Source: Antedon mediterranea
Lineage: Eukaryota; Echinodermata; Crinoidea; Comatulida; Antedonidae
Reading direction: 5' to 3'
Assembly: GCF_964355755.1 (NCBI RefSeq)
Contig: NC_092673.1
Span: forward strand, 27,409,001 to 27,473,000
Length of the DNA stretch: 64,000 bases
The notes beneath the pieces are model-generated. The model searched no databases, was not told the origin of the DNA, and was given only the letters and a program-made list of their open reading frames with translations. A program made the position numbers and the translations under genes. This document shows, one piece after another, positions 46,697 to 59,200 of the stretch (positions are counted from its first letter, which is position 1; each line of letters begins with the position of its first letter).

Positions 46697-47087
46697 CTAC
46701 AAGATAAAGTAAATATTTTTACATTAAAAAAATTATAGCAACAACAAACTAGGGAAATGATCTGCACTACAATTTAGAATTACAATTAATAGAAATACAA
46801 TAACATTATACAAATGAAATAATGTCACCAAAAAATAAAACAGAAGTTGAAATATACTACAATTATGATAGTGCGGTATGGCACATTATTGATAGTACCC
46901 GTCCTTAATTTAGACTGCATCGGATCGTGCACACAAGAATTTGAAATCCGATTTAAGCAGACACTGGTCGTGCCTCTCATGTTATCCCAAAAGTGCCACT
47001 GGTGATATGGTAGAATTTAAAAAAAAAAATATAATAAATAATATAACAAAACAATATATCCAATCTAATTGGAGCATACTATGAAAG
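46697..47087 (-). other. Region upstream of the first resolved PNUTS exon
   Basis: Acceptor CTTGTAG sits directly upstream of exon 46696-46590 on the minus strand. No start-codon exon found here. Otherwise AT-rich. Confidence 0.45.
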
Positions 47088-47229
47088 CCCGAGTGGTCAA
47101 ATGGTAGGATGTATTGTCTCGTGTTACTATGAAAGCCCCAGTGGTCAAATGGTAGGATGTATTGTCTCGTGTTACAATGAAAGCCCGAGTGGTCAAATGG
47201 TAGGATGTAGTGTCTCGTGTTACTATGAA
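47088..47229 (+). repeat. 48-bp tandem copies of a tRNA-like 5' half
   Basis: The unit, about TACTATGAAAGCCCGAGTGG TCAAATGGTAGGATGTATTG TCTCGTGT, occurs three times, then runs into a fourth copy that continues as the full tRNA-like sequence at 47230. Each unit contains the box-A-like TGGTCAAATGGTAGGA, so the array looks like head duplication of the tRNA-like element. Confidence 0.8.
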
Positions 47230-47306
47230 AGCCCCAGTGGTCTAATGGTAGGATGTATTGTCGGCGTGTCAAGCAGAAGGTTCCTGGTTCGATTCCCGGT
47301 TGGGTT
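47230..47306 (+). tRNA. tRNA-Asp(GUC)-like sequence, probably a pseudogene or SINE head
   Basis: AGCCCCAGTGGTCTAATGGT has a good box A; CTGGTTCGATTCCCGG has a perfect box B (GGTTCGATTCC); a T6 pol III terminator follows. The anticodon arm folds as TCGGC/GCAGA with loop GTGTCAA, giving anticodon GTC (Asp) after U33; one stem mismatch. Acceptor arm AGCCCCA/TTGGGTT pairs in five or six of seven positions including G-U. The D stem is poor and the T stem has one mismatch, so it is likely a decayed tRNA copy and not a working gene. Confidence 0.5.
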
Positions 47307-48514
47307 TTTTCATCTCGCTCTCAGATTTCATCATCTTCACAGTTTATAAATTAATGGCAGTTAATTTTCAGTTGCTTAGAATTTCTCTATGCCTGTAAAT
47401 TTATATTTATGCGATACATATACTACCAGGGACATATCCAGTATTCAACAATTTATTGAAACCTCATTAAAATGGGATAACCTGTTCTCTGCCCCCACCC
47501 CCGCACTAAATAAATTGTATTCTTCTCCTGCCTACACACCCCCGAAGACCACTCTTTAGACAAGTCTATTTTATCTATATAAAATTGATAATAGTTGATA
47601 TTGGAGGGTGTTTAAATACTGGATAATATGCAGTACAATACTTGCGTCAATGTCTGTGTGGAGTTGATTACAGGTGGTATATTGGAGGGTGTTTAAATAC
47701 TGGATAATATGCAGTACAATAATTGCGTCAATGTCTCTGTGGAGTTGATTACAGGTGGTATGTTGTAATGACATTATGTTTATATTTTAAAGACTTTTAA
47801 AGTTTAGAGAGATTATTTTAATAGCTGACAATTAGATCAACTACCGTAGCCTGGTAAAGGGTTGAGCAGCATGCATGGTCTATTAGCAGACATACAGACA
47901 TCTAAGTAAATAGGTTAGAGGAAGATGGGGGTGAAAATAATCGGAGGGGGTGGCAATAATGAGAGGGATGACAATTGGAAGGGTGACAATGGGAGGCGTG
48001 ACATAAATGGAAGGATTGATGTATATGTTTGCATTAATAATTTTTTTATTTTAAATAGTATCTTTCTTAATTTGTAGCGAGAGTTTTAATTATGAGAAAC
48101 CTAATAAACTAATAAATTGCTAGTAGATATGTTAAAATTGCTGGTTATAAATTTCAATACTAGCTAATGTTTGCTGGTTCAATTTTTGGAAAAATAGTTC
48201 CATTCCAGCGTTGTTATGTTTGAACAATCTAATGTTAACAGCTTTTAAAATCGATGTTCAATATCCTATGAACATCATAGGATATTATATACCCGTTTAC
48301 TGTCTATTATATCATCTAATACTTATTGATTAAATCTTATAGATGTCAATTTAACATTACTGCTGGGAAGAGCTATGCAAACAGATATAAATCGTTGCAA
48401 CCCAACTTCCCATACACAATTTTACAGCGTAAAAAAAACCCTGTAGGCATAAATTTTAAATCTATTGTTATAAGACGCAATACAAGTTTGCATTTTAAAA
48501 GATTGGTTACTATT
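47307..48514 (-). other. Probable PNUTS intron 1 DNA, with an 81-bp duplication
   Basis: An 81-bp unit starting ATATTGGAGGGTGTTTAAAT is duplicated in tandem at about 47598-47760 with only a few differences. Otherwise AT-rich and non-coding. Confidence 0.6.
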
Positions 48515-48645
48515 AGGGTGCAAATCAAGTAATTTGACCAATCACAAGGGACGGAACATCAGATTTGTTTTTGATTGGTAATTACTTGCATTACGCGCAC
48601 GTCCTTGTGCCTTTATCCTAGTGGGAACAAAATTTTCCATAGTCT
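48515..48645. mobile_element. CCAAT-hairpin repeat, family B copy
   Basis: TTTGACCAATCACAAGGGACG ... TTTTTGATTGGTAATTACTTG, then ACGTCCTTGTGCC and CTAGTGGGAACAAAATTTT. It shares GACCAATCACAAG and CTAGTGGGAAC with 59030-59107 and the CCAAT hairpin with 23178-23240. Confidence 0.55.
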
Positions 48646-51600
48646 GGTTTCTGCAAGGATTAACATACTAATCCATCCTAAACAAAACTGGAAACAAAAT
48701 TGCATCTACAGACAATCAATTCTGAAGGTCAGGTCACTCAAGTGAATATATATATACTTTATGATGGCGTTACTAAATCACATTACAATGTAGCCAGTTA
48801 ATGTTATTGCTAAGCATGTCAGTGTCAACCAGTTAAAGGAATACATTAATAGCACAGGAAGTTTTGTTTTCGTGTTGCCTAGTAACAATAATAACCTAAT
48901 TTTGATTTTTAATTTTAACTGTATCTAATGCCATTTGTCTATGGTCTTATTACAGTATCCTGAATGTAGGCGAGATAAGTATCTTGTTTACGAGGCAGAG
49001 ATATTATTATGAAATGTATTTTATAAGACTGCTGGTTCATAAAACAGTAGGCTTAATTAGATCAATCAATTGATGTACAATGTCTAACACCCCTCAATAC
49101 AAAATACTGTATTTAAATGTTTAGGTAAAAACCTTTACCTATAATATTATTTATGCCATTTGGTAAATTTCAGAAATTCATTTGCTACTAAGTCTGCACT
49201 ACTCTACCCCTTTAAAAGCAGATTACCGTATGCTGGTTTGTTATAAAATTTGCGATTTTGTTTTTATTTCAGGAATAGGTTGGTGGTATTAAATTTAATA
49301 ACCACAAAAGACTTAATGTTATTGCAAAGTGAAACCAGTAACCAAAAATGGTTAAGGGAAATTAATCCTGACAATTCGCACAATGTTTAGTGGCGTCCTA
49401 TTAAATAAAGTTCAAGATGTAGAAATTTTAAAAAGTAGATTTTTTAGCTTGAATTCCGTAAACTGGAAATAAAAGATTGCATGTGAAAATATGCAAATTA
49501 TTTTTTTGTACAATTATTTAAATGACTTTATCCTACTCATCTGCATATATGTCATTTTAGGCTTTATTGATAGTGCAACATATACTGTGATGAGAAAGTC
49601 CCTGAGGAAAAGAGATCCGTAAAAAAAGTTATTAATTAGCGAGGATGACGGGGTAATAATCTTTTGCCATACTTTTCATAATGTCAAGAACTGATTAAGG
49701 AAAAAACAAATGTAGTTGAGGGTTAATCCATCATCCCATTGGGCTTGAGAGGGGAACAGGGTTTTGATTTTGTTTGTGACTGGGGGAATGGGTAGCTATT
49801 ACAGTATTGGGTGGATCCCTCATCAGCTATGTTGTCATCCATCCACTATCTTTATCTTGGCATTAAGCTACAGGGAATGCAAAATAATTTGTAATCTAAA
49901 TGTCTGGCAAGCAAAAAAGATTTGATTCACTGTAAAAAATATTTTTTTGAAGTACAACAGCAAAGAGAGATGCATTGTTATTTTCATTTAAGCTAATTAT
50001 AATATAGCTAACCTATACCCATTCAACTGGCTTATAAATGACCATTATCCTACTCATTAAACATGTGGCCATTGACACAGTTGATTAGGTTTATATGACA
50101 TCATAAAAACAAGTGTATTATAATGTCAGTGTCATCAAAATATGTGTGTTGACATTATCATAGTTTGTGCTGACATCACCATAGATTGTGTTGACATCAT
50201 AATAGTTTGTGCTGACATCACCATAGATTGTGCTGACATCACATCCTCTGCTCTTGTGCAGAAGATTTTCAATTATTCCAAAAAGCAATTTAACCATGAA
50301 AAATAGTTAAAACCTGTATTTTATTCTGATAGGACATAATTACCAGGGAATCTAATTAACAAGTGTCTGGTATTATTATGTATTTACAATCACTATACCA
50401 CAGATTGTCCAAAATGAAGGAATATATCTCTCAATATCTTTAGCAACAACATTTTAACTCTACCTTTTGTACACAATTAGTACATCCACATTATAAATAT
50501 ACTGTATATGACTGGAATATAATCTCAGGGGAAAATTATGGTGCTACAATAAATTAACAATAGAAGTGACTAAAATTTTGCTTGGGGGATGGGACACACT
50601 TGGTCATAAATGGTACGTTATGTCTTCACTAGTATTAAATTTAAAATCTTTTATACAACAGCTCCCTCCACCCCCCCTCCCCAACCCCACCAAAAAACTC
50701 TTCTCTTCTCAAACTCCTTCAGAGAAGCAACAACAACCAACATGCAGAAAACATCTGTAATTTACCAAAACATTTGTTATTAAACTATTATTTTTAAAGC
50801 ACAAACTTTTATGATTAAAATCAAACTATTTGACTTTTGCATGGTTAGAAATTAATAGCAGAATAACCACTTCCTGAGGATGGATGGGAAATCCCCACGG
50901 TGTAATGGGAAATCCCTATATGATGTATGTGAATATATTTGGGACAAGTGAAACATTACCATTATTGACACTAGGTGGGTTCAAAACTTTATCAAAATAT
51001 AAAGTTTCACAGTTGATGAGAAACTTCTCAATTAGTTTGTATTCTTTTTATGTCCAAATTTTCTGAAAGAAAAAAAAGAAACAATTAAATTAGTAATTGA
51101 TTAAAATAAATATAAAAAACAATGCTAAGTGATGGGTCACAAAACATCACTACTAATTTAATTTTATATATTGTTTGAAGGTTTGCATGGAGAAATGAAA
51201 TGTTGATATAAAGTTTGCAGTTACTGCATGACATTTTAATAATTCAATTTATTAATTAACAGTATTGCTGAACTGTGTCAAACTTGTTTTTTGTTTAATT
51301 TAATAGTGATTTCCTCAAACTGTATAAGTACAAAATAAAATATTTCAAAATTAAAAAATAAGTTAATTTTTAAATGGTAGAATAACTTATTCAAATTTAT
51401 AGTACAATAGAAAAAACATTTATTGAAGGGAATTGGATAATTATTATAATAAAATACTGAAAAACTGTTTAAAAACACATTAAATATCAATAAAAATAAG
51501 GCATAATAATAATAATAATTTATTTGGAGATTACACTTTTACAACAGTGGCACTCGACCAAATGGAAGGTGCATCCAAAAGAAATGTACAAAAAAAAACA

Positions 51601-52514
51601 ACATACCAAAATAGAATAATTGTATACCCTACGATGTAATGGTATAATCCGTTTTTAAATCGATAACTTAGGTGTTCAATATACAGGATAAGGAAGATTA
51701 GTTCTAAGTAATTCGATTGGCTGTTGTTTAATAATATGCAAATTATTCAATGACGTATAATAGCGTCGTGGCTGAAAGCCAAGAAAAAAATGTAGGCACG
51801 AAGAAAACGCCCGACCTTCGAGTTCCGATTGTGAAACGACCAGTTTTAGAAAAATAGGGGTACGAATACAAAATGCAATTCATAGGACAACAATGCAAAA
51901 AAACAATGTATTATATTCAATTAAATCAAAATGGGATGAGAGAGAAATCTCAGTGATTCTAACATATAATATTAATATAAATTGTCACCAAATATTTGAT
52001 AGAAATCGCCTACCTGAGGCCTTGAATTGAACCTAGGCTAGTAGTAGGCTAGGCTTGCCTTTATTAATATACATACGGTATTTAAAAGTGTATTTATATT
52101 GGCCTTACTGATAACTACTAAACAATAATTAGCCTGTCCTAGCTTCGAAGCCAGGCTAGGCTGTATATTTTAATTAAATACAATTTAATAAACTCAAAAT
52201 AGCCGTGGCGCATAATAAACAGTGTACCACCACCAGCACATGCCAACCACAAATTTTGCTACACGATTTATGCAACTATTAATAAAATACTGTACAGTAT
52301 ATAGAAAAAAGCACGTCATTTATATCAAATACTTAAGCTTCATTTAATAGCTCTTGTCATGCTAATTATTAAAGTAAGCAAAAATATATTAGAGAACAGG
52401 AGAGACTAGACTGAAGACAAACGTACAGCAAAAAACAATAATCGAACGCAGTTCCATTGTGTGAAACTCATTCGTCAAGTAACCGATTGATTTTCTCTCC
52501 GTGTTCCCTTCCAA
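48646..52514. other. Non-coding stretch (probable PNUTS intron 1)
   Basis: Mostly AT-rich unnamed sequence. 50148-50242 holds about 4.5 copies of a 21-bp unit (GTGCTGACATCACCATAGATT and variants). 51507-51600 has (AAT)n joined to TTATTTGGAGATTACACTTT, which I read as the 3' end of another minus-strand LINE. No exon that could supply the PNUTS start codon in phase 0 was found. Confidence 0.5.
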
Positions 52515-53282
52515 CTTACATTTCATAGAGTGAATTATCCTTTTTCACCGCTGTTTCTTCTTCACACGTCTGTGTAACAACATAGTTACAATCAATGTCT
52601 AATAATTTATAGAATATCTTGTAAAAATTCAACTAATAATGATACAAAAGTGCCTTTATATTCTAGTCTACCCTTATGTTCAGGCAGACTTTATAAGGCC
52701 ATATTTGCATCGGCTTGGGTTGTTGAACACGCCTTGGCAAAGCTTGAACGAAATTCTCGTTAATTTCTCCGAATATATCTCAAAATCAGAATATAGTAAC
52801 AATTTGAAACTCGCCAACAAATAATATAATTTATAAAGTAAAATTTATAGGTAAAATTTTGTTTTAAAATACCAAATTTAACCAAAAATTTTTAGGTTTA
52901 AACCAAACATGGTCCACACCAAGTCAAGAGAATCCAGAAAATGCGAGAGCGGCAGGAAATGATCACGTGAGTAACACCCACGCTTATTTAACTCCCTAGC
53001 TTGATGATCAAGATACCGCACATTGTGGACGATTCCATTTTCAGATTTTCGAAGTCGATATTGGAACCGCAATTACATTGAAAGAAAAATGTTGATTTAC
53101 GTATTGGTATTACCAAATTATATTTATTATTAAAGCTGATGGTATGTAATTTTTGCATTGATAAGATTTGTATGTGAACAGCAGATTTGCATGTGAAGTG
53201 TGCACCCTGCCCTGATGACCTCTGGATATTTTGTTTGAAAGGTTAGGTTGAGGTCAGCATATCAAAACAACAGAAAAGAAGC
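52515..53282. promoter_or_regulatory. Possible divergent promoter region of PNUTS and GTF2H4
   Basis: GTF2H4 starts at 53283 on the plus strand. On the minus strand a strong donor, GAAAT|GTAAGTTGG, lies at 52519-52515 and could end a PNUTS 5' UTR exon starting somewhere between 52520 and 53200. The ATG seven bases before that donor is in the wrong phase for exon 46696, so if the exon is real it is non-coding for this frame or another exon intervenes. No TATA box or CpG island is convincing. Confidence 0.3.
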
Positions 53283-56200
53283 ATGGCTGCCGGTGGTTCT
53301 CAGAGTTTGACGAGTGGAAGGCAACAGTTGGACTGCAAAGATCTTCATGCATATCTACGTTCCTTATCGCCTGCTATTCTTGACAAATTATACGACAATC
53401 CTGCAACATGTTTAGCAGTTTTTAGGTAGCGTAGCTGACGCTTTCCCTGCTGCTGCACTACTACTAGCTAGCATATCCTAGCTAGGCTAGGCCTATATCC
53501 CCCCTCGACTGGTGAACTATCGCCTACAATACACTACAGTCCCAGTCAGGACAGCACTGACTGAGAATACTGCTGCTGAGCTTAATCATAGGCCTAGCCC
53601 TAATATGGTTTATACTTGTTAGGTTAATAATATGCATAGGGCCTAACTAGGGTCTCACTGTGTCTTTTGTTTTTAAAGTAAAAAGGAAATTTTACAGTAA
53701 TTAGATTTTAGCCTCAATAAATAAATAAAAATACAGTAGGGCATATATAGGCTATACTGTATTTACATGAAGTAATGAAGGGACATATCATTGCCATATG
53801 CAGTACTAAGGAAGCATTAAACTCTGCTGAACTACATAATACTAGATAGATAGAATAGACGAATATTTATATCAGCTTTTTAGAAATTTTGATGTGGACT
53901 GTTTATATTATACTACATTTTCTCTAAAGTTAATGTTTTTTCTTTGTAGAGAACTTCTTCCATTATCAAAACACTATGTAATGCGAGTGGTGTTTGTTGA
54001 CCAGCCAATCTCAAAGACTGCAATATCATCCTGGGTATCCAATCAACACCAACAGTAAGTTTCAATGATGTGCACACTTTGAATCTAATTATGAGATTTT
54101 CATTCTTTGGTTTAAATAAGACAAATTGATTCCTAAAGGATCTGTTCCTGCATGGTTCCTGTCCGGCACTGGCAAGTCAAATTGAACAACAACATTTTCA
54201 TGACGCGGCTATGCGTCAATCTATATGCACATAGACGCGTACAAATGAAATATTGACACTCGGACTGTAATGTTGCCAGGTGTAAAAGACCCTTTAATTG
54301 TGAATTAAATATTAGTTCGCTGTAGATATTCATTCATCTCTACAATGATGTAACCTTCACACTCCAATATCTAATACATTATTACATGTCTTGTCAGAAA
54401 TATTTAGTATATAATTAATATGTTTTAAAAACGTTATTTTTATTTCAGAGAACACAACCAGGCTGCTCGTGTATTAAGTGATCTGAGAATATGGCATGAT
54501 CGGACCCTACCTGGAGGGCTAGCAGGATGGGTGCTCAACCCAGTCTTCAGAAACAACCTTAAAACAGCTTTGTTAGGCGGGTAAGATAACAAAAATAAAG
54601 TACCTGCTCGATCAGGCAGTGCCTCTATCCAAAATTAAATCTCTATCATACTGAATTCATTATCACAGTTAGTCTTATCTTAAACTAGTTTGACAAAAAA
54701 GTGTGATGTATATATGTTAGTGATATGACATCACCAGCATGTCCATATTTGGCCACATCACATAAAGTTTGATAGTGAAGACAGACCTTTACTAATCTAC
54801 AACTTGACCTGTATCATTTATGAATAGTTTGTATAACTCCAGCTATTTGAGCACTTGTGGAAGAGAGTACTCGTAATTACTGAATGAGTTTCTTCGTAAT
54901 TAATTTTTTTGCATAATTTATAGGGGTCAAAGTTGGTCAAGTGCAGATAATCTAGGGTCTGATAAACATTCAAGAGATATTGAGTTTCTTGACAGCTACG
55001 CAAAAGAAAGATGGGAGGTGCGTATAAAAGCATTTTGTATTTAAAAGAAGTTTAAAGATGTATTGTCCTCTAAAACATGAAAAAACCTTTGAATAGGCCA
55101 TTTTGTAATAAAATTATTCACTTCCGTGGAAAGAAAAAAAAATAACCTAAAAAAAAATAATGTTTTCACTTAAAAAAGACAAAAGAAACTGTTAAATTCA
55201 ACCAAAACCTGTTGACTTCCAGTCAATGTGACTGTTTTTTGTGTTTGGACTCCAGTAATAGTATTTCAATTTTGTCATCACCCTTAACTCTTTTTTTGCC
55301 AGTTATTATGATTTTAATCAAATAATATTAATGTGATTATCAATACTCTTTTCAGTGTATACTTCATTTTCTGGTAGACTCTAGAGGCGTGGATGGGCTA
55401 AGTAAAGATATTGCTACAGTGGTTACCAGTTCAGGCCTAATGAAAATGTGAGCTTCAAAGCTTAGTAGTAGTAGCTATAACTTTGTTGCACACTGAGTTA
55501 GTGTGTATGGTTTTGTACTAAAGGTCTCTACCTTCAAATATCAGAAACAGGCTTAGATCATTTTTTTTTTTTTTTTTCATTTCTTTATTCGAATTCATAA
55601 AATAACACAACATAAAAAAAAAATACAAAGAATGACTTCAGGGTAACACAAAAAAGTAACCAAAGGTCAAACTTATTTCCATTGTGGCCCTTAAGGATAA
55701 AAACACCATAAGAATAAACATTTACAATAAACAATAACACATCGTATCATCGATCGTATATAACCTGGTCATAAAGTACTGCATTACTTCTAATTATATA
55801 TAATATATAGAAAAATATTTGATAAATACTAGACAAATAAGTATATGTTTTATTGGTGTTATTTATTACACAGAATATCTTACAATTTCTGGAATTTCAA
55901 CTTAAATTTTCTATTTCAATTTGCAGGCATGAGAATAAAGCACGTCCGGTCATCACACCAGCAGGCTTCCAATTCCTGCTTTTAGACACGCCTTCACAGG
56001 TGTGGCACTTTATGTTACAGTATTTAGAAACGGCAAAGGTAAACAAATGGCGTTAATGTCCATATTCAATTCATTCATTAACTAGTATTGTGTCATAACT
56101 GGTTTTGTTATTTATGGAGAGAGCTCAAGAAGGTTCTAGATTGTAGATATTTGGGAGAGTCAGTGGCGTAACAGCTATGAGCATTCACTGGTTAAACCCT

Positions 56201-59200
56201 TGGGCCCCAAAGCTTAAGGGGCCACAAAGCATGAGCAGCCCAAAGCAACTCCCCACCATTGGAGAGCCCCTTAGGAGTACTAAAAGAGTTGACAGTATTT
56301 GTGAAATGGAAGTCAGTTTGGTACTCCTGTCATTTGAAAATCCACTGACCACTTGGCTTGACCTCTGGGTGAGACAATAAAATCCATCGTTCTCTCTTCA
56401 GTGGTAGCTCTACCAGAATGTGCTTCCATCAGATATGGATGACTGTTTTAAAGATTTGTGATATTATTTGTTTGTTTTTTTCCACAGAAACGAGGTTTAG
56501 ATATCGTGACAGCTCTGTCATTTCTGTTTCAACTCAGCTTCTCCAAATTAGGAAAGGTTAGAAAGAACAATTCCGTTACAATTCTAAAGCTCTGTCTACA
56601 CTATCAAACTAGTTTGACAAAAAATGATGTGCCCAAATATGGTAGTGATATACTTAAATATGGTAGTGATATGACATCATCATGTCCATATATGGGCACA
56701 TCACATAAGTTATGAGAGCTCACTGGCTAAAACAAGGGGCGCCAGAGCTAAAAGGGCCCCCAGAGCATAAATAGTCGAAATGCAACTACCTATCAAACAT
56801 AAAGTTTGTTAGTAAGTGTAGAGAGCTTTAATTCAGACTTTAAGTGTGGGAAATCAAGTGGCACAGAACTTGGGGTTAGTTTCTTTCATTTTGATAGCAA
56901 GCCTCTAAAAATGTGTATAAGGTATTGGTTTTGTATGATGTGTACAGTACATGTAGGCTTACAGTACTACTGTAAATGTCCACTGTCATCCACCCTCCAC
57001 TCAACATTCAAGTTGTGTCATCTATTACAGGGATCCACTACAGAAAACAATGGTCTCTGAAAAGTGTTTTTTTTTTCTTGTAGGACTATTCAACAGATGG
57101 TATGTCAGAGGCTCAACTACAACTATTACAGCATCTTAGGGAGCTAGGATTAGTATTCCAAAGAAAGGTAATTCTACATCATTCATTAGGAGCTTGGTGG
57201 TTTGACTACCGTTTCTTGGTTTCTGGGATCAAATCCTGCCAAACTCAACTTTGTGTTTGATCTGTGTAACAGATTGCCATTTTCCCAAAAGAGAGTGCCA
57301 TTTAGTCTTAGCAATTCTTCACTGTGTGCATAAACAAATGAAATAAATAATAGGTCTGTGCTGAGCGAATAAAGTATATGAGATTTTCGTTTGCAGATTT
57401 CATTGTCCAGTTGCCACAGGAAGAAAAATTAACAGGAAAATGGTAATACTGATGTTGATGATAATAGTAATGATAGAAAATGATTTTTTTATATTATTTT
57501 TTCAGCGAAGTTCTAAAAGATACTACCCTACACGTTTAGCAATCAACATGGCTTCAGGTAAGATAAACAGTTTCTGATGCACAGTATTAAAGGAACGTGT
57601 TACCATGTTGAAACAGCGATTCTCATCAGAAGTTAAGCAACGTTTTACCCAGTTAGAGCTTAGATGGGAGACCATCTAGGAATATTGGGTGCTGTACAGT
57701 ATATTGGGCTGCTGACTCTTATGGCATCTAGTGTATTGGCTTATGCCTCACCACTGGTCAAGGTGGGCACTGGATGAGAGAAGCCCTTGGTCAATGTTAG
57801 GACATCATTCAGATGAATGTAAAACTAATTCTCATTATCGTTCGTGACAGACGTTAGGCCATCAACAAAAGTAAAAGGAAAGAAATACGCCACTGTTTAT
57901 TTTTATTTCAATACTATTAAAGTGTTTATTATTCATGTAGGTCTTTCTAAGATGGGCACACAGAGTAGCAGTAAAAGTGATGGTTATATTATTATTGAAA
58001 CCAACTATAGGATAAATGCTTATACCAATTCAGACCTTGAAATCAAAATACTAGGCTTATTCTGTGAAATGTTGTATAGGTAAGGACAAAACAATATGGT
58101 AGTGTGATATGCCTAAATATGGTAGTGATATGCCTAAATATGGTAGTGATATGCCTAAATATGGTAGTGATATGCCTAAATATGGTAGTGATATGCCTAA
58201 ATATGGTAGTGATATGACATCACGTCTATAGTGTAGACAGAGCTTAAGGTGTCAACAAAATTTGAAAGAACAACTTATATATTGATACTGTACTTGATGT
58301 GATACAAATAGTGAGTTTATCATATCTTGTTTTCAGGTTTCCAAATTTATCTGTAGCTCAACTAACAAGGTCAAGCGTTCAATGTGCAATAGACCATGGC
58401 ATCACAGCAGAACAAATCTTGCACTATCTAAGGGCACATGCACACCCAGATATGCTAACTAAGGTAAGGCTATGTCATGTATGTCCCCACTTGCTGATCA
58501 TTTCAAGCTATTCTACACTTTCCTTCTATGAGTGAGTGGCCGAGCGGTTAAGACAGTGGAACCGTAATCGATAGCCATAACATAGCCAAGGCTTTGAGGC
58601 TTACTCGTTCCATGGTTCTGGTGGTAGAACAAGTCTTCTCGGATAAGAACTATAAACCGTAGTCCAGTGTACACACCTAGAACCTAGTACATCTTTTGAG
58701 ACGAGTAGGGGGTTACTCCAGTGTACAAGTGTACACACTGAACCACTGTCATGGACAGACGTAATGATGCAATATTTGACTGCCGGTGATCTGAACCTTA
58801 AGAATGTTGTTGAAAAGCTGTAACATCTAAGTCCACAGCACCTTTGATCTTCATGAAAGAGAGAGCTATGTAAATTTCCCATTACATTTTCGATTTCAGT
58901 TTCTCCTTAGCTCACTGTACTGTCCCAAGCCTGTAGCCAGGATTTTATAGGTAGTTCTTTTTTTTTTAACCAAAGAAGAAATATCATCATATACTGGGCC
59001 GGTTAAAAGCCTATTGATCATCATGCAGTGCAAGTAATGTGACCAATCACAAGCAATGGATTATTCGAACAGTCGTTGCGTCCTAGTGGGAACCATAACT
59101 AAGCTTTAGGGGCGATGAGGATGAGCAGGCTAATGCAATTATCCAACGTTGGAGGCCCCTTAGGAGTGCTAAACCAGCGGCCTCTGCACCCTCTGTTACG

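Noticed and set aside
46982-47349. Repetitive frames on both strands (YILPFDHWGFHSNTRQ... and its counterpart)
   Set aside because: Both read through the 48-bp tRNA-like array, whose length is a multiple of three; they are repeat artefacts.
52520-52530. ATG next to a strong donor as the PNUTS start exon
   Set aside because: ATGAAAT|GTAAGT joined to GCCGCTTCC puts the conserved VDPKNLL frame out of register; it can at most be a non-coding exon or a different start.
57596-57720. Functional 5S rRNA gene
   Set aside because: The 5' half is degraded, the internal control region has several changes, and an unrelated tail is fused; it fits a SINE.
58532-58620. Functional tRNA-Leu or tRNA-Ser
   Set aside because: Only the 5' half is convincing; box B is broken and no full cloverleaf forms.
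58601-58882. 93-codon minus-strand frame in GTF2H4 intron 11
   Set aside because: Falls inside the tRNA-derived SINE.
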